This document shows, piece after piece, positions 1-6,565 of a stretch of DNA of 6,919 nt. Numbering within the stretch: the stretch's first letter is position 1; the number at the start of each line of letters is the position of its first letter. The translations under genes and the position numbers were made by a program. The notes beneath the pieces are model-generated. The model saw nothing but the letters and a program-made list of their open reading frames with translations. It did no database searches and had not been told where the DNA came from. Origin of the DNA: Treponema sp. (GTDB taxonomy: Bacteria > Spirochaetota > Spirochaetia > Treponematales > Treponemataceae); the NCBI GenBank assembly GCA_017390125.1, contig JAFPCT010000126.1, forward strand, positions 1-6,919, given 5' to 3'.

Positions 1-1559
1 ATAAGGCTGAATGTCCTTTCTGCGGCCCTGAAGTCCGGCATGTGGAGTCCGGTATCTGCAAGAACAACGCCTACAAGCTGCAGGGCAGGAAAGTTCAGTC
101 CCTTTGCAACCATCTGGGTTCCAAGAAGGATGTCATATTCACCACGGCGGAATGCGTCCAGTTTTTCTTCCAGCTCGCCTTTTTTTGTAAGCGCGTCTGT
201 GTCAATGCGGAGAATTCTTGCGTTCGGGAATTTTACGTGAGTTTCAGATTCAATGTACTCTGTTCCGAAGCCGCTGTATCCGACGTCCAGGGAACCGCAG
301 GCAGGACATGAGACAGGAGGCTGGGTTGTCCATCCGCAGTAGTGGCATCTGAGCCGGTTTTCAGTCTTGTGGTAGGTCATCGGAACCGAACAGTTCTTGC
401 AGGTCATTTCGTAACCGCATTGTCCGCACCTGAAAAAATGTGTAAATCCCCGGCGATTTAAAAATAAAATCACCTGCTTTTTTTCAGCAACAGTTTTTCT
501 TACTTCGTCTGCAAGCTCGTCTGAAATACAGCCGGAATTCTTTGTCTGGGAAAGGTTGATTATCTTTATGCGGGGCATAGCGCCGCCTGCAAGTCTTTTT
601 GTAAGGGAATGAGATATTAGCCTTCCGGTTGACATTGTATGCCATGCCTCTACAGAAGGAGTTGCGCTTCCCATTACAAGGGGAATGTTCAGTTTTGAGC
701 ATCTGTACATCGCCACCTGCCGCGCATGATATCTCGGGGTTTCCCCTGATTTGTATGAGGAATCATGCTCCTCGTCTATTATTACAAGTCCAAGGTCCGG
801 AACCGGTGCGAATACAGCGCTCCTTGCTCCGACTACAATCCTTGCCTCCCTGTGCAGGATTTTTTTCCATTCTGTGAGTTTCTGGCTTGGAGTAAGCCCT
901 GAATGAAGAACTGCGGCTGTATTTCCGAATCGTTTTACGACAGCCTTTACAACCTGAGGTGTCAGACCGATTTCCGGCACCAGATATATTACGCCTTTTC
1001 CTGCGTTCAAAAGCCATTCTGCGCACTGGAGGAAAACTTCAGTTTTGCCGGTTCCTGTTGCACCGTACAAATAATGAAACGAAGTTTTTCCTGTTTTGCA
1101 GGATTCTGTTATTGCGTTTATGGCCTTTTCCTGCTCCTCGGAAAGTGTTTTTGTCGTTTTGTCTGAAAAATCATCTTCGAAAGAAAAGCCCGGTACGTTT
1201 GAATCTCTCTTTCCTCTTGAAGGAATTATGGAGAAAACTGCTTCGCCGATTGAGCAGAGGTAGTAGCGGCTTACCCATCCTGCAAGAGAAAGAAGCTCCT
1301 GGTTGAAAAGAGGCTCGGTGTCGATTATTTTAGTTACAGCTCTTATTTTGTCTTCGCTGACAGGGCAGTTTTCAGGAACAGATTCAGAAACTGCAGTAAT
1401 GAAACCGGTTGCCTTCCTGTTTCCGAAGCGGATTTCAGCCCGTTTTCCGATTTCGGGAAGTGTCCGGACCTCGTCACTGTCGGAAACGCGGCAGGAGTAG
1501 GTGAACGTCTGGTTCAGAGGAATATTAAGAACAATCTGCAGATAAAGAGTCTTTTCCAT
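1..1559 (-). CDS. priA: PriA, primosomal replication-restart helicase (partial, C-terminus beyond the left edge)
   Basis: PriA recognises stalled or repaired replication forks, unwinds DNA 3'-5' and reloads the replicative helicase. The gene starts at ATG 1559-1557 and stays open to the left edge, giving 519 codons without a frameshift. Visible in order: an N-terminal 3'-BD-like region (about 1-105), Walker A GATGTGKT (166-173), LVPEIGLTPQ (193-202), DEEH (262-265), GSATPS (297-302), LNRRG just before the zinc region, four CxxC pairs (C378/381, C387/390, C405/408, C418/421) forming the usual two-zinc insertion, and GTQMVAKG (480-487). The last visible residues include PDFRAAER. Motif VI and the C-terminal domain, probably some 130-200 residues, lie outside the window. 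It begins 9 bases after the udg stop, so the two genes are probably cotranscribed; no good Shine-Dalgarno site precedes it. Identity is secure from the helicase motifs plus the eight cysteines. Confidence 0.97.
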   Translation of the reverse strand, partial: MEKTLYLQIVLNIPLNQTFTYSCRVSDSDEVRTLPEIGKRAEIRFGNRKATGFITAVSESVPENCPVSEDKIRAVTKIIDTEPLFNQELLSLAGWVSRYYLCSIGEAVFSIIPSRGKRDSNVPGFSFEDDFSDKTTKTLSEEQEKAINAITESCKTGKTSFHYLYGATGTGKTEVFLQCAEWLLNAGKGVIYLVPEIGLTPQVVKAVVKRFGNTAAVLHSGLTPSQKLTEWKKILHREARIVVGARSAVFAPVPDLGLVIIDEEHDSSYKSGETPRYHARQVAMYRCSKLNIPLVMGSATPSVEAWHTMSTGRLISHSLTKRLAGGAMPRIKIINLSQTKNSGCISDELADEVRKTVAEKKQVILFLNRRGFTHFFRCGQCGYEMTCKNCSVPMTYHKTENRLRCHYCGWTTQPPVSCPACGSLDVGYSGFGTEYIESETHVKFPNARILRIDTDALTKKGELEEKLDAFRRGEYDILLGTQMVAKGLNFPALQLVGVVLADTGLHMPDFRAAERTFSL

Positions 1560-1568
1560 TTTCAAGGG

Positions 1569-2405
1569 TTACTGCTGTTTTTCCTCTGAGTTTCCGAAAC
1601 CGGCCCCATAATCCGGTGAAAGTTCCAGAAGCTTTGTACGGAAGAACTTAAGGTCTTCCCAGGCAGGTCTCTTGTAATCTGCGTTTCTGAGAAGCGCGCT
1701 TGGGTGATAGGTTACAATCATAGGAATTCCATTGTAATCGTAGATTTTACCGCGGTAACGCCTTAATGAAATTTCCCCCTGAATGTTCAGAAGATTCCGC
1801 AGGGCAACTTTTCCAACCAGCAGAATGATTTTTGGCTTCAGGATATGTATCTGTGTGTCAAGAAATGTACGGCAGGAAACCGCTTCTTCCGGTTCAGGAT
1901 CCCTGTTGTAGGGCGGACGGCATTTTACAGTGTTTGCGATGTAGCAGTTTACCTTTCTGTCCAGCTGAATTGAAGCCAGCATTTTGTCCAGAAGCTGTCC
2001 TGCAGGTCCGACGAAAGGCCGACCCTGCTTGTCCTCTTCTTCTCCAGGACCTTCTCCGATGACCAGGACTTCAGGACGGCATACACCTTCTCCTGGAACT
2101 GAATTGTTTCTTGTCCGGCACAAAGGACATCTGGTGCACGCCTTTATTTTGTCTGAAAGTTCTTCCATCGTCAGGCTGTGTTTTTCTGAAGAAGCTTTTT
2201 CTTCTCTCTGATCAGCCTTGTTTTCTTCTGGTTCAGGGCTTTTTTCCTCTTGCTCAGGCTGTGCTTCTGCCTTAATCTCTTCTTTAATTTCAATATCGTC
2301 GGTAAAAGCCGGCTTCTGCTTGAATTCCGGTGCCTCATAACCGTAGAAGTTTCCGGACGCTGCTTTTAGCATGTCAAAAATCAATTCTTTTTCAATGGCT
2401 TTCAT
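1569..2405 (-). CDS. udg: Family 4 (4Fe-4S) uracil-DNA glycosylase with charged N-terminal extension
   Basis: Removes uracil arising from cytosine deamination or dUTP incorporation, the first step of base excision repair. The frame is open from a TTG at 2444; I prefer ATG 2405-2403 (MKAIEKEL, 278 residues), with ATG 2426-2424 as the alternative. Numbering from the TTG, the catalytic domain starts near residue 95. Fe-S ligand candidates are C103 and C106 (CTRCPLC), C175 (NTVKCRPP) and C191, with family-4 spacing. Motif A is GEGPGEEE (130-137), followed by QGRPFVGPAGQLLDK (140-154), and the C-terminal motif is HPSALLR (247-253). Roughly the first 90 residues are extra: a short hydrophobic/helical start, then a linker rich in E, K, P and Q at about 50-90, probably disordered. 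Some databases call this family phage-type DNA polymerase N-terminal region; the motifs show a glycosylase. priA follows after 9 bases, suggesting a repair/restart operon. Function is confident; the start codon is less so. Confidence 0.93.
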   Translation of the reverse strand: MKAIEKELIFDMLKAASGNFYGYEAPEFKQKPAFTDDIEIKEEIKAEAQPEQEEKSPEPEENKADQREEKASSEKHSLTMEELSDKIKACTRCPLCRTRNNSVPGEGVCRPEVLVIGEGPGEEEDKQGRPFVGPAGQLLDKMLASIQLDRKVNCYIANTVKCRPPYNRDPEPEEAVSCRTFLDTQIHILKPKIILLVGKVALRNLLNIQGEISLRRYRGKIYDYNGIPMIVTYHPSALLRNADYKRPAWEDLKFFRTKLLELSPDYGAGFGNSEEKQQ

Positions 2406-2444
2406 TCTTATTAAAGAATAACACATAACTTGTAATTCAAGCAA
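2405..2444 (-). promoter_or_regulatory. Candidate promoter of udg-priA
   Basis: On the minus strand a TTGCTT (2444-2439) lies 18 bases before TATTCT (2420-2415), and TATTCT lies 9 bases before the ATG at 2405. The boxes are weak matches to sigma70 consensus. The spacing would place the transcript start at or just before the preferred ATG, which also argues against the upstream TTG and ATG starts. An alternative -10, TATACT at 2456-2451, has no convincing -35 and would give a leader of about 20-40 bases. This assignment is inferred from sequence match only. Confidence 0.35.
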
Positions 2445-2466
2445 TAAACAAGTATAGTTACATAAT
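2430..2466 (+). promoter_or_regulatory. Sigma70-like promoter of the barrel-glycosyltransferase unit
   Basis: TTGTAA (2430-2435) and TATAGT (2453-2458) are separated by exactly 17 bases, a good sigma70-type pair. Only 8 bases lie between the -10 box and the ATG at 2467, so the predicted start of transcription falls about two bases before the start codon. No purine-rich ribosome-binding sequence is present. An imperfect palindrome CTTG-TAATT-CAAG (2429-2441) overlaps the -35 box and could be an operator. The boxes are seen directly; their use is inferred. Confidence 0.6.
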
Positions 2467-4248
2467 ATGAAAAAATATTTTCTCCTTTTTGTAATTTTTT
2501 CGTTTCTATTCGTACCTGGCCTTTATTCTCAGGTTACGGTTGATCCTTGCGATGAATTTTATGAAGACGCTGCAGGCTGGTATATAAAGGGACTTGTTGA
2601 AAAACTTCCTCAGGTAAAGCCTTACACAATAGTGCAGGTAAGGGAAATTCTTGCAGACGTAATGGAGTCTTCTGACGAAAAGGAAGTGAAGCGTGCCTCT
2701 GAGTACTGGACCGCTCATTTTCGTTTTCCAGTACATGTTAAGGCAGAAGGTGATTTCGGCATAAATTTTGCTCTCTCTGAAGATCCTGATACCAGCGAGG
2801 CACTCTACGAAAATTATTATCAGCTTTATTCCGGTAAAGTTTATCTTACCGGGGACCTTACCCTTGGACCTTACTGCGGACTTGGCATGAACCTGTCTTT
2901 CCGCGGAACAAACAATGATGAACTTTTAAGAAATCAGTTTCCGAGATTTGAAAAGCGCAGCGAATACATCGGAATGCAGAACCTTTCATACACGGACGGA
3001 GACATGGATTTTGGTTTTGAGCCGGCGTTCAACTTTTCGTTAGGAAATTCTACTGTCAATGCCTCCCTGGGCTATTCCAGACTTGGTTATGGAATTTTCA
3101 GCGATTCAGACCTGATTTTGAATCCCCGCGGAAATCCAATGCCAAATGCCGTTATAAGTTACAGTTCTGATTTCCTTGAATATACTCACGTTCAGGGATT
3201 TGCTTCTGCTGCCGCACAGGACGGCTCCAGCGACTACAAATGGGGCAAGGTGTATGCATTCCACTCTTTGCGCTTACCGCTGTTTGACCGCAAATTTACA
3301 GTTTCATATTACGAATCTGTTATTTACGGAGAAGGTTTCAACGCATCGTACCTCATGCCTGTGCCTTGGGCGGTTATTGCCAATGTTGCAGGGTTCAATG
3401 AAAATCTTCTTGCCGGTGTGAATTTCCAGTTCAAGCCGACTTCTCATTTTGTACTGAGCACAGATTTCCTTTTTGATGACATTGATGACTTGAAGAGCTT
3501 CGTTAAACTGAAGTGGAATGACGCTGCGGTGAAGGCTGCTGTCAAGACTGGAATCTTTTATACCCCTGCATCTTCTCCATGTCGCATGATCAAACTTGAT
3601 TATACTCTTGTTACTCCGTACACCTACTCAAATTATGACACAAGGGATTCTTTCTACAATTATTCAGACTATACCAATAACGGCCTTTCAATTGGCTCGG
3701 AGCTGATTCCAAACTCCCATCAGGTTTCACTTGACATAAAATTCAACCCGATAAGACGTTTGTACCTTACTTCTTCCTCTAAGTTTATACTTCACGCAAA
3801 TCCTCAGGAAAGTCTTTCTGCCTCAGATGTGTATAAGGCCTATCCATATTACAGGGCAGGGGGCATTTCTCAGGCAGAGCTTGCATATGTTCTTTTCAAC
3901 GAAACTACTGATTTCATGAATCAGGACCATAAAATGGCGGTTGTTCGTTCCGGACTTGACGTTTCCTATGAGCTTGCTTCCAAAAACTTTTCTTCGTTTA
4001 AATTCTTTGCAGGTTATACTTTTGAGTATATAATAAACGACGGTGTCGATGCAGAAATTTATCCGGGAACTTATTTGGGCAAAACAGTGGACAAAACGGA
4101 GATTTTGAAGGCTTATTTCTCTCATTCTGATCTTTCTGGATTCATGAATACTCAGAATCCTATTGAATATGCAAAAAAGGAATGGGTGGATAATCTTATT
4201 AATACATACCATCATTATTTCAGTGCTGGAGTTATCTTGAAGTTTTAG
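2467..4248 (+). CDS. Outer-membrane beta-barrel protein, Wzi (capsule assembly)-like
   Basis: A secreted 593-residue protein. MKKYFLLFVIFSFLFVPGLYS is a signal peptide with likely cleavage near residue 21; there is no lipobox. Residues about 25-80 form a helical region (DPCDEFYEDAAGWYIKGL, KPYTIVQVREIL). From about 85 onward the sequence alternates polar and hydrophobic residues, is rich in Y, F, G and N, and ends HHYFSAGVILKF with a terminal aromatic residue, as in outer-membrane barrels. Several stretches resemble the Wzi family pattern: SRLGYGI followed by LILNPRGNPMP (204-226), FHSLRL (265-270), YESVIYGEG (282-290), LMPVPW (296-301), NENLLAGVNF (311-320) and FLFDDID (334-340). E. coli Wzi is an outer-membrane lectin holding capsule on the surface; the same role here is inference. 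The ATG follows the -10 box by 8 bases. A glycosyltransferase gene follows after 3 bases. The barrel call is strong; the Wzi call is moderate, since a treponemal porin family is an alternative. Confidence 0.82.
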   Translation: MKKYFLLFVIFSFLFVPGLYSQVTVDPCDEFYEDAAGWYIKGLVEKLPQVKPYTIVQVREILADVMESSDEKEVKRASEYWTAHFRFPVHVKAEGDFGINFALSEDPDTSEALYENYYQLYSGKVYLTGDLTLGPYCGLGMNLSFRGTNNDELLRNQFPRFEKRSEYIGMQNLSYTDGDMDFGFEPAFNFSLGNSTVNASLGYSRLGYGIFSDSDLILNPRGNPMPNAVISYSSDFLEYTHVQGFASAAAQDGSSDYKWGKVYAFHSLRLPLFDRKFTVSYYESVIYGEGFNASYLMPVPWAVIANVAGFNENLLAGVNFQFKPTSHFVLSTDFLFDDIDDLKSFVKLKWNDAAVKAAVKTGIFYTPASSPCRMIKLDYTLVTPYTYSNYDTRDSFYNYSDYTNNGLSIGSELIPNSHQVSLDIKFNPIRRLYLTSSSKFILHANPQESLSASDVYKAYPYYRAGGISQAELAYVLFNETTDFMNQDHKMAVVRSGLDVSYELASKNFSSFKFFAGYTFEYIINDGVDAEIYPGTYLGKTVDKTEILKAYFSHSDLSGFMNTQNPIEYAKKEWVDNLINTYHHYFSAGVILKF

Positions 4249-4251
4249 ACT

Positions 4252-5379
4252 ATGGGTAAGCGAAAATTTCTTTTTTTATATCTGGATACCGGAGCAGGTC
4301 ATAAGTCTGCGGCTAAAGTTCTTGCCTCATCCATGAAAGCTATTGATCCCTCTGTGGAAATTCGTCTTCTCAGAGGATTTCCTCGTCACGGCCTTGGACA
4401 TGTAATGTTCGAAAAGGGCTACAATTATTCCTGCAACTACATTCACGGTCTTTTCCCTCTTACATATGACTTGGGACAGAGCAGTTTCCTGCAGTCTATC
4501 ATGAAAAGGATTCTCCTTCCGGAAACAAGATTTCATCTCAGAAAAATCATTCTTCGTGAAAAACCAACGGATATTGTCAGCTTCCATTTCGGACTTAGTC
4601 CTGCAACAAAAGAAGTGTTGAAGACTATTCCGTGGAAAATCAATTTTACAGTTCTTGTGACGGATCCTTTTACCGTGCATAATTCATGGTTTTTTGAAAA
4701 AGATTTGAACTATATGGTTTACTCCGAGATGGCAAAAAAAGTCGGAGTAAAAAATGGAGTTCCGCCTGAGAACATCCGCGTGATTCCTTTCCTTATGAAT
4801 ACAAAATTCAGGAACACTGTTTCACCGGAAGAAGTAAGGAACCTTAAAATCAAGCATGGTTTTGACCCGGATAAAAAGATGGTTCTGCTTGTCGGTGGCG
4901 GAGAAGGTCTTCCTGGGGCACGGGAAATTGTAAATCAGTGTCTCATTCATCGTGCAAATTTTTCAACTGCAATTATCTGCGGCCGTGATAAAGTCATCAA
5001 GCAGAATTTCAATCTGCTTCGTCTGGCAAATCCCCGGCTGGATCTTCATGTATTCGGCTTTGTAGATTATCTTGATGAGCTTGTAAAGATATGTGATTGT
5101 GCCGTAATTAAGGCCGGTCCCGCAACTTTGCTTGAGGTGCTTGCCGCTCGAAAGCCTGTAATCATATGCCGCTACATTCACAATCAGGAGCTGGGAAACG
5201 TGCATTTTGCGATTGACCACAAGGTAGGGTATTTCATACAGAAATCAGGTGCAATCTACAAAAAAATAAACGAGCTGCTTAATGACAGCTCGTTCGATGA
5301 AAAAATGAAGAAAAACTTTGACAGCGTGGTAATTGATACCGACGCCTCAAAAGTCGCTAAACTTCTTTTCCAAATGTAA
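4252..5379 (+). CDS. GT-B glycosyltransferase, MGDG synthase / diacylglycerol glucosyltransferase (UgtP)-like
   Basis: Predicted to transfer a sugar from a nucleotide-sugar to diacylglycerol or a related membrane lipid at the cytoplasmic face of the inner membrane. The 375 residues have the two-domain GT-B layout. N-terminal acceptor half: TGAGHKSAA (13-21), typical of the MGDG-synthase family, and VTDPFTVHNSW (136-146). C-terminal donor half (GT28-like): LLVGGGEGLPGA (212-223), CGRD (243-246), GFVDYLDELVKICD (269-282), the donor-site signature KAGPATLLEVLAARKPVI (287-304) and NQELGNVHFAI (311-321). There is no signal peptide or transmembrane helix, consistent with a peripheral membrane enzyme. 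MurG is less likely because its GTGGH-type loop and lipid II context are absent. The ATG is 3 bases after the barrel gene stop, with only a weak GAAG upstream, so translational coupling is likely. The donor sugar and exact lipid cannot be read from sequence; spirochaete membranes are known to contain glycosyl-diacylglycerols. Confidence 0.87.
   Translation: MGKRKFLFLYLDTGAGHKSAAKVLASSMKAIDPSVEIRLLRGFPRHGLGHVMFEKGYNYSCNYIHGLFPLTYDLGQSSFLQSIMKRILLPETRFHLRKIILREKPTDIVSFHFGLSPATKEVLKTIPWKINFTVLVTDPFTVHNSWFFEKDLNYMVYSEMAKKVGVKNGVPPENIRVIPFLMNTKFRNTVSPEEVRNLKIKHGFDPDKKMVLLVGGGEGLPGAREIVNQCLIHRANFSTAIICGRDKVIKQNFNLLRLANPRLDLHVFGFVDYLDELVKICDCAVIKAGPATLLEVLAARKPVIICRYIHNQELGNVHFAIDHKVGYFIQKSGAIYKKINELLNDSSFDEKMKKNFDSVVIDTDASKVAKLLFQM
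5269..5294 (+). repeat. 9-bp inverted repeat inside the glycosyltransferase gene
   Basis: AACGAGCTG (5269-5277) and CAGCTCGTT (5286-5294) are perfect inverted copies around an 8-base loop. The element sits about 85 bases before the stop codon, in codons for the INELLNDSSF region. An mRNA hairpin is plausible. There is no T-tract after it, so it is not a classical terminator; it may also be chance. Confidence 0.6.
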
Positions 5380-6529
5380 AGTGCTTTACATCGCGCTTCT
5401 CATAAGATTCTTTTATCAAATCCTCACAGTCCATTTCTGCGTATATTCGTTCTGCATCTTCGATTCTTCCTCTTAGAATCGGGTGCCGCGGAGAAAAAAG
5501 AACGCAGCAGTCTTCGTATGGAAGAATGGAAGTATTGTAAGTATCAATGAAGTTTGCGGTGTCGATTATCTCTTCCTTATCAAGACCAATCAGAGGCCGC
5601 ATAAGCGGGTATCCTGCAAAATGTTCTGTAACGCACAGATTTTCCATTGTCTGGCTTGCGACCTGACCAAGGCTTTCCCCTGTAATGATGCAGTCTGCTC
5701 CGATTCTTTCGCAGAGCATGTTTGCCACCTTCATCATGCAGACTCTGAGCATGAGGGTTGCCCATTCTTCCGGAGCCTTTTCCTTTATTTTCATCTGAAC
5801 TTCCGTAAATGGAATGATGTTAAGGTAGGTGTTCAAACCGAAAAGCGAAAGTTTTGAGGCAAGTTCCTCGACTTTCTGCTGTGCTTCAATTGATGTGTAT
5901 GGATATGAGTGGAAATATACGCACTGAACTTTCATTCCGCGGCGCATCATGCGGTAACCTGCAACCGGGGAATCAAGCCCGCCGGAAAGCAGGAGAAGGC
6001 CTGTACCGCTGCATCCGGCCGGAAGACCACGGCAGCCTGTCCTTGCATCGCTGTAAACGAAAACCCTCTCACGAACTTCAATGTAAATATTTATGTCCGG
6101 ATTGTGCACGTCTACTTCCATGAACCGGTCATCGTATACTGCGCCGGCTGCTTCTACTGCAATTTCGTATGAATTGAGGGGGAAACTTTTGTCTGCCCGT
6201 TTTGCTTCGATTTTGAAAGTCTTTGCATTTTTCAATTCTTTTGCATGTTCTGCACATTCACGAACAGCTTTTTTGATTGAGTCCATGTTCTTTTCGCATG
6301 TGATTGTTCTGGCCCATCCGGTTATGCCGAGAAGATGGGAAAGAACTTTCTCAACTTCATGGCAATCCTGCTCTTCTGCGTCAATGTAAAGACGGCCTGC
6401 AAAAAGAGTGATTTTTACGTCTCTGCCTTTAAGGCATTCCTTTGCATTTTTTACAAGGAGTTTCTCAAAAAATTTTATGTTGGTTCCCTTGAGCGCAAGT
6501 TCACCGATTTTTCCTAAATAAGTTACCAT
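5357..6529 (-). CDS. thiI: ThiI, tRNA 4-thiouridine sulfurtransferase (rhodanese-less form)
   Basis: ThiI adenylates U8 of tRNA and inserts sulfur to make 4-thiouridine; in some bacteria it also supplies sulfur for the thiamine thiazole. The 390 residues show an N-terminal ferredoxin-like domain beginning MVTYLGKIGELALKGTN, a THUMP domain (about 60-165), the linker GLPAGCSG (168-175), the PP-loop SGGLDSPVA (182-190), TGESLGQVASQTMENL (283-298) and EDCCVLFSPRHP (339-350) with C341/C342 in the active-site cysteine region. It ends there, as in Bacillus-type ThiI, without the C-terminal rhodanese domain of the E. coli protein (482 residues). Sulfur must therefore come from a separate cysteine desulfurase or carrier, which is not in this window. 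The ATG at 6529 fits the family N-terminus well. It lies 13 bases after the upstream gene stop and 7 bases after a -10 box, with no Shine-Dalgarno site. The 3' end overlaps the converging glycosyltransferase gene by 23 bases. Confidence 0.96.
   Translation of the reverse strand: MVTYLGKIGELALKGTNIKFFEKLLVKNAKECLKGRDVKITLFAGRLYIDAEEQDCHEVEKVLSHLLGITGWARTITCEKNMDSIKKAVRECAEHAKELKNAKTFKIEAKRADKSFPLNSYEIAVEAAGAVYDDRFMEVDVHNPDINIYIEVRERVFVYSDARTGCRGLPAGCSGTGLLLLSGGLDSPVAGYRMMRRGMKVQCVYFHSYPYTSIEAQQKVEELASKLSLFGLNTYLNIIPFTEVQMKIKEKAPEEWATLMLRVCMMKVANMLCERIGADCIITGESLGQVASQTMENLCVTEHFAGYPLMRPLIGLDKEEIIDTANFIDTYNTSILPYEDCCVLFSPRHPILRGRIEDAERIYAEMDCEDLIKESYEKRDVKHFTFGKEV
5374..5391. terminator. Perfect palindrome at the convergent gene ends, possible weak bidirectional terminator
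   Basis: ATGTAAAG, TG, CTTTACAT is a perfect inverted repeat that includes the glycosyltransferase stop TAA (5377-5379) and lies within the last codons of thiI. With a realistic loop it forms about seven base pairs, mostly A-T. There is no downstream T-run on either strand, so intrinsic termination would be weak. Its location between converging units is the main reason to call it. Confidence 0.35.
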
Positions 6530-6565
6530 AGAAGTAACTATACTATTTTTTCTTCTCTATGTCTT
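6530..6565 (-). promoter_or_regulatory. Sigma70-like promoter of thiI
   Basis: On the minus strand AAGACA (6565-6560) and TATAGT (6542-6537) are separated by 17 bases. The -35 box lies inside the last codons of the upstream gene, and the -10 box starts directly after that gene's TAG (6545-6543). Only 7 bases separate the -10 box from the thiI ATG, predicting a leader of about one base. The nine bases TATAGTTAC are identical to those at the barrel-gene promoter (2453-2461). Its presence suggests thiI can be expressed independently of the upstream gene. Confidence 0.5.

Noticed and set aside
959..1306. 115-codon plus-strand open frame
   Set aside because: It lies antisense to the conserved priA helicase region, has no promoter or ribosome-binding site, and its arginine/leucine-rich product looks like a shadow.
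1..2444. Glycosylase plus helicase as a phage-defence system
   Set aside because: The helicase carries the full PriA motif set with the two-zinc insertion and the glycosylase is a standard family 4 enzyme; both are housekeeping, and no other defence or mobile genes are nearby.
2406..2444. TTG start for the uracil-DNA glycosylase at 2444
   Set aside because: It is a rare start codon within the promoter-like region, and ATG codons follow in frame at 2426 and 2405; the latter fits the candidate -10 box best.
3823..4215. 130-codon minus-strand open frame opposite the barrel gene
   Set aside because: The plus-strand barrel frame is complete, with a signal peptide and barrel C-terminus; the antisense product is cysteine/isoleucine-rich with no motif.
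4252..5379. Glycosyltransferase read as MurG
   Set aside because: The TGAGHKSAA loop and VTDPF.VH region match MGDG-synthase/UgtP proteins better than MurG, and there are no cell-wall genes around it.
5483..5857. 124-codon plus-strand open frame opposite thiI
   Set aside because: It overlaps the ThiI active-site half on the other strand and encodes a Cys/His/Phe-rich shadow without any start signal.
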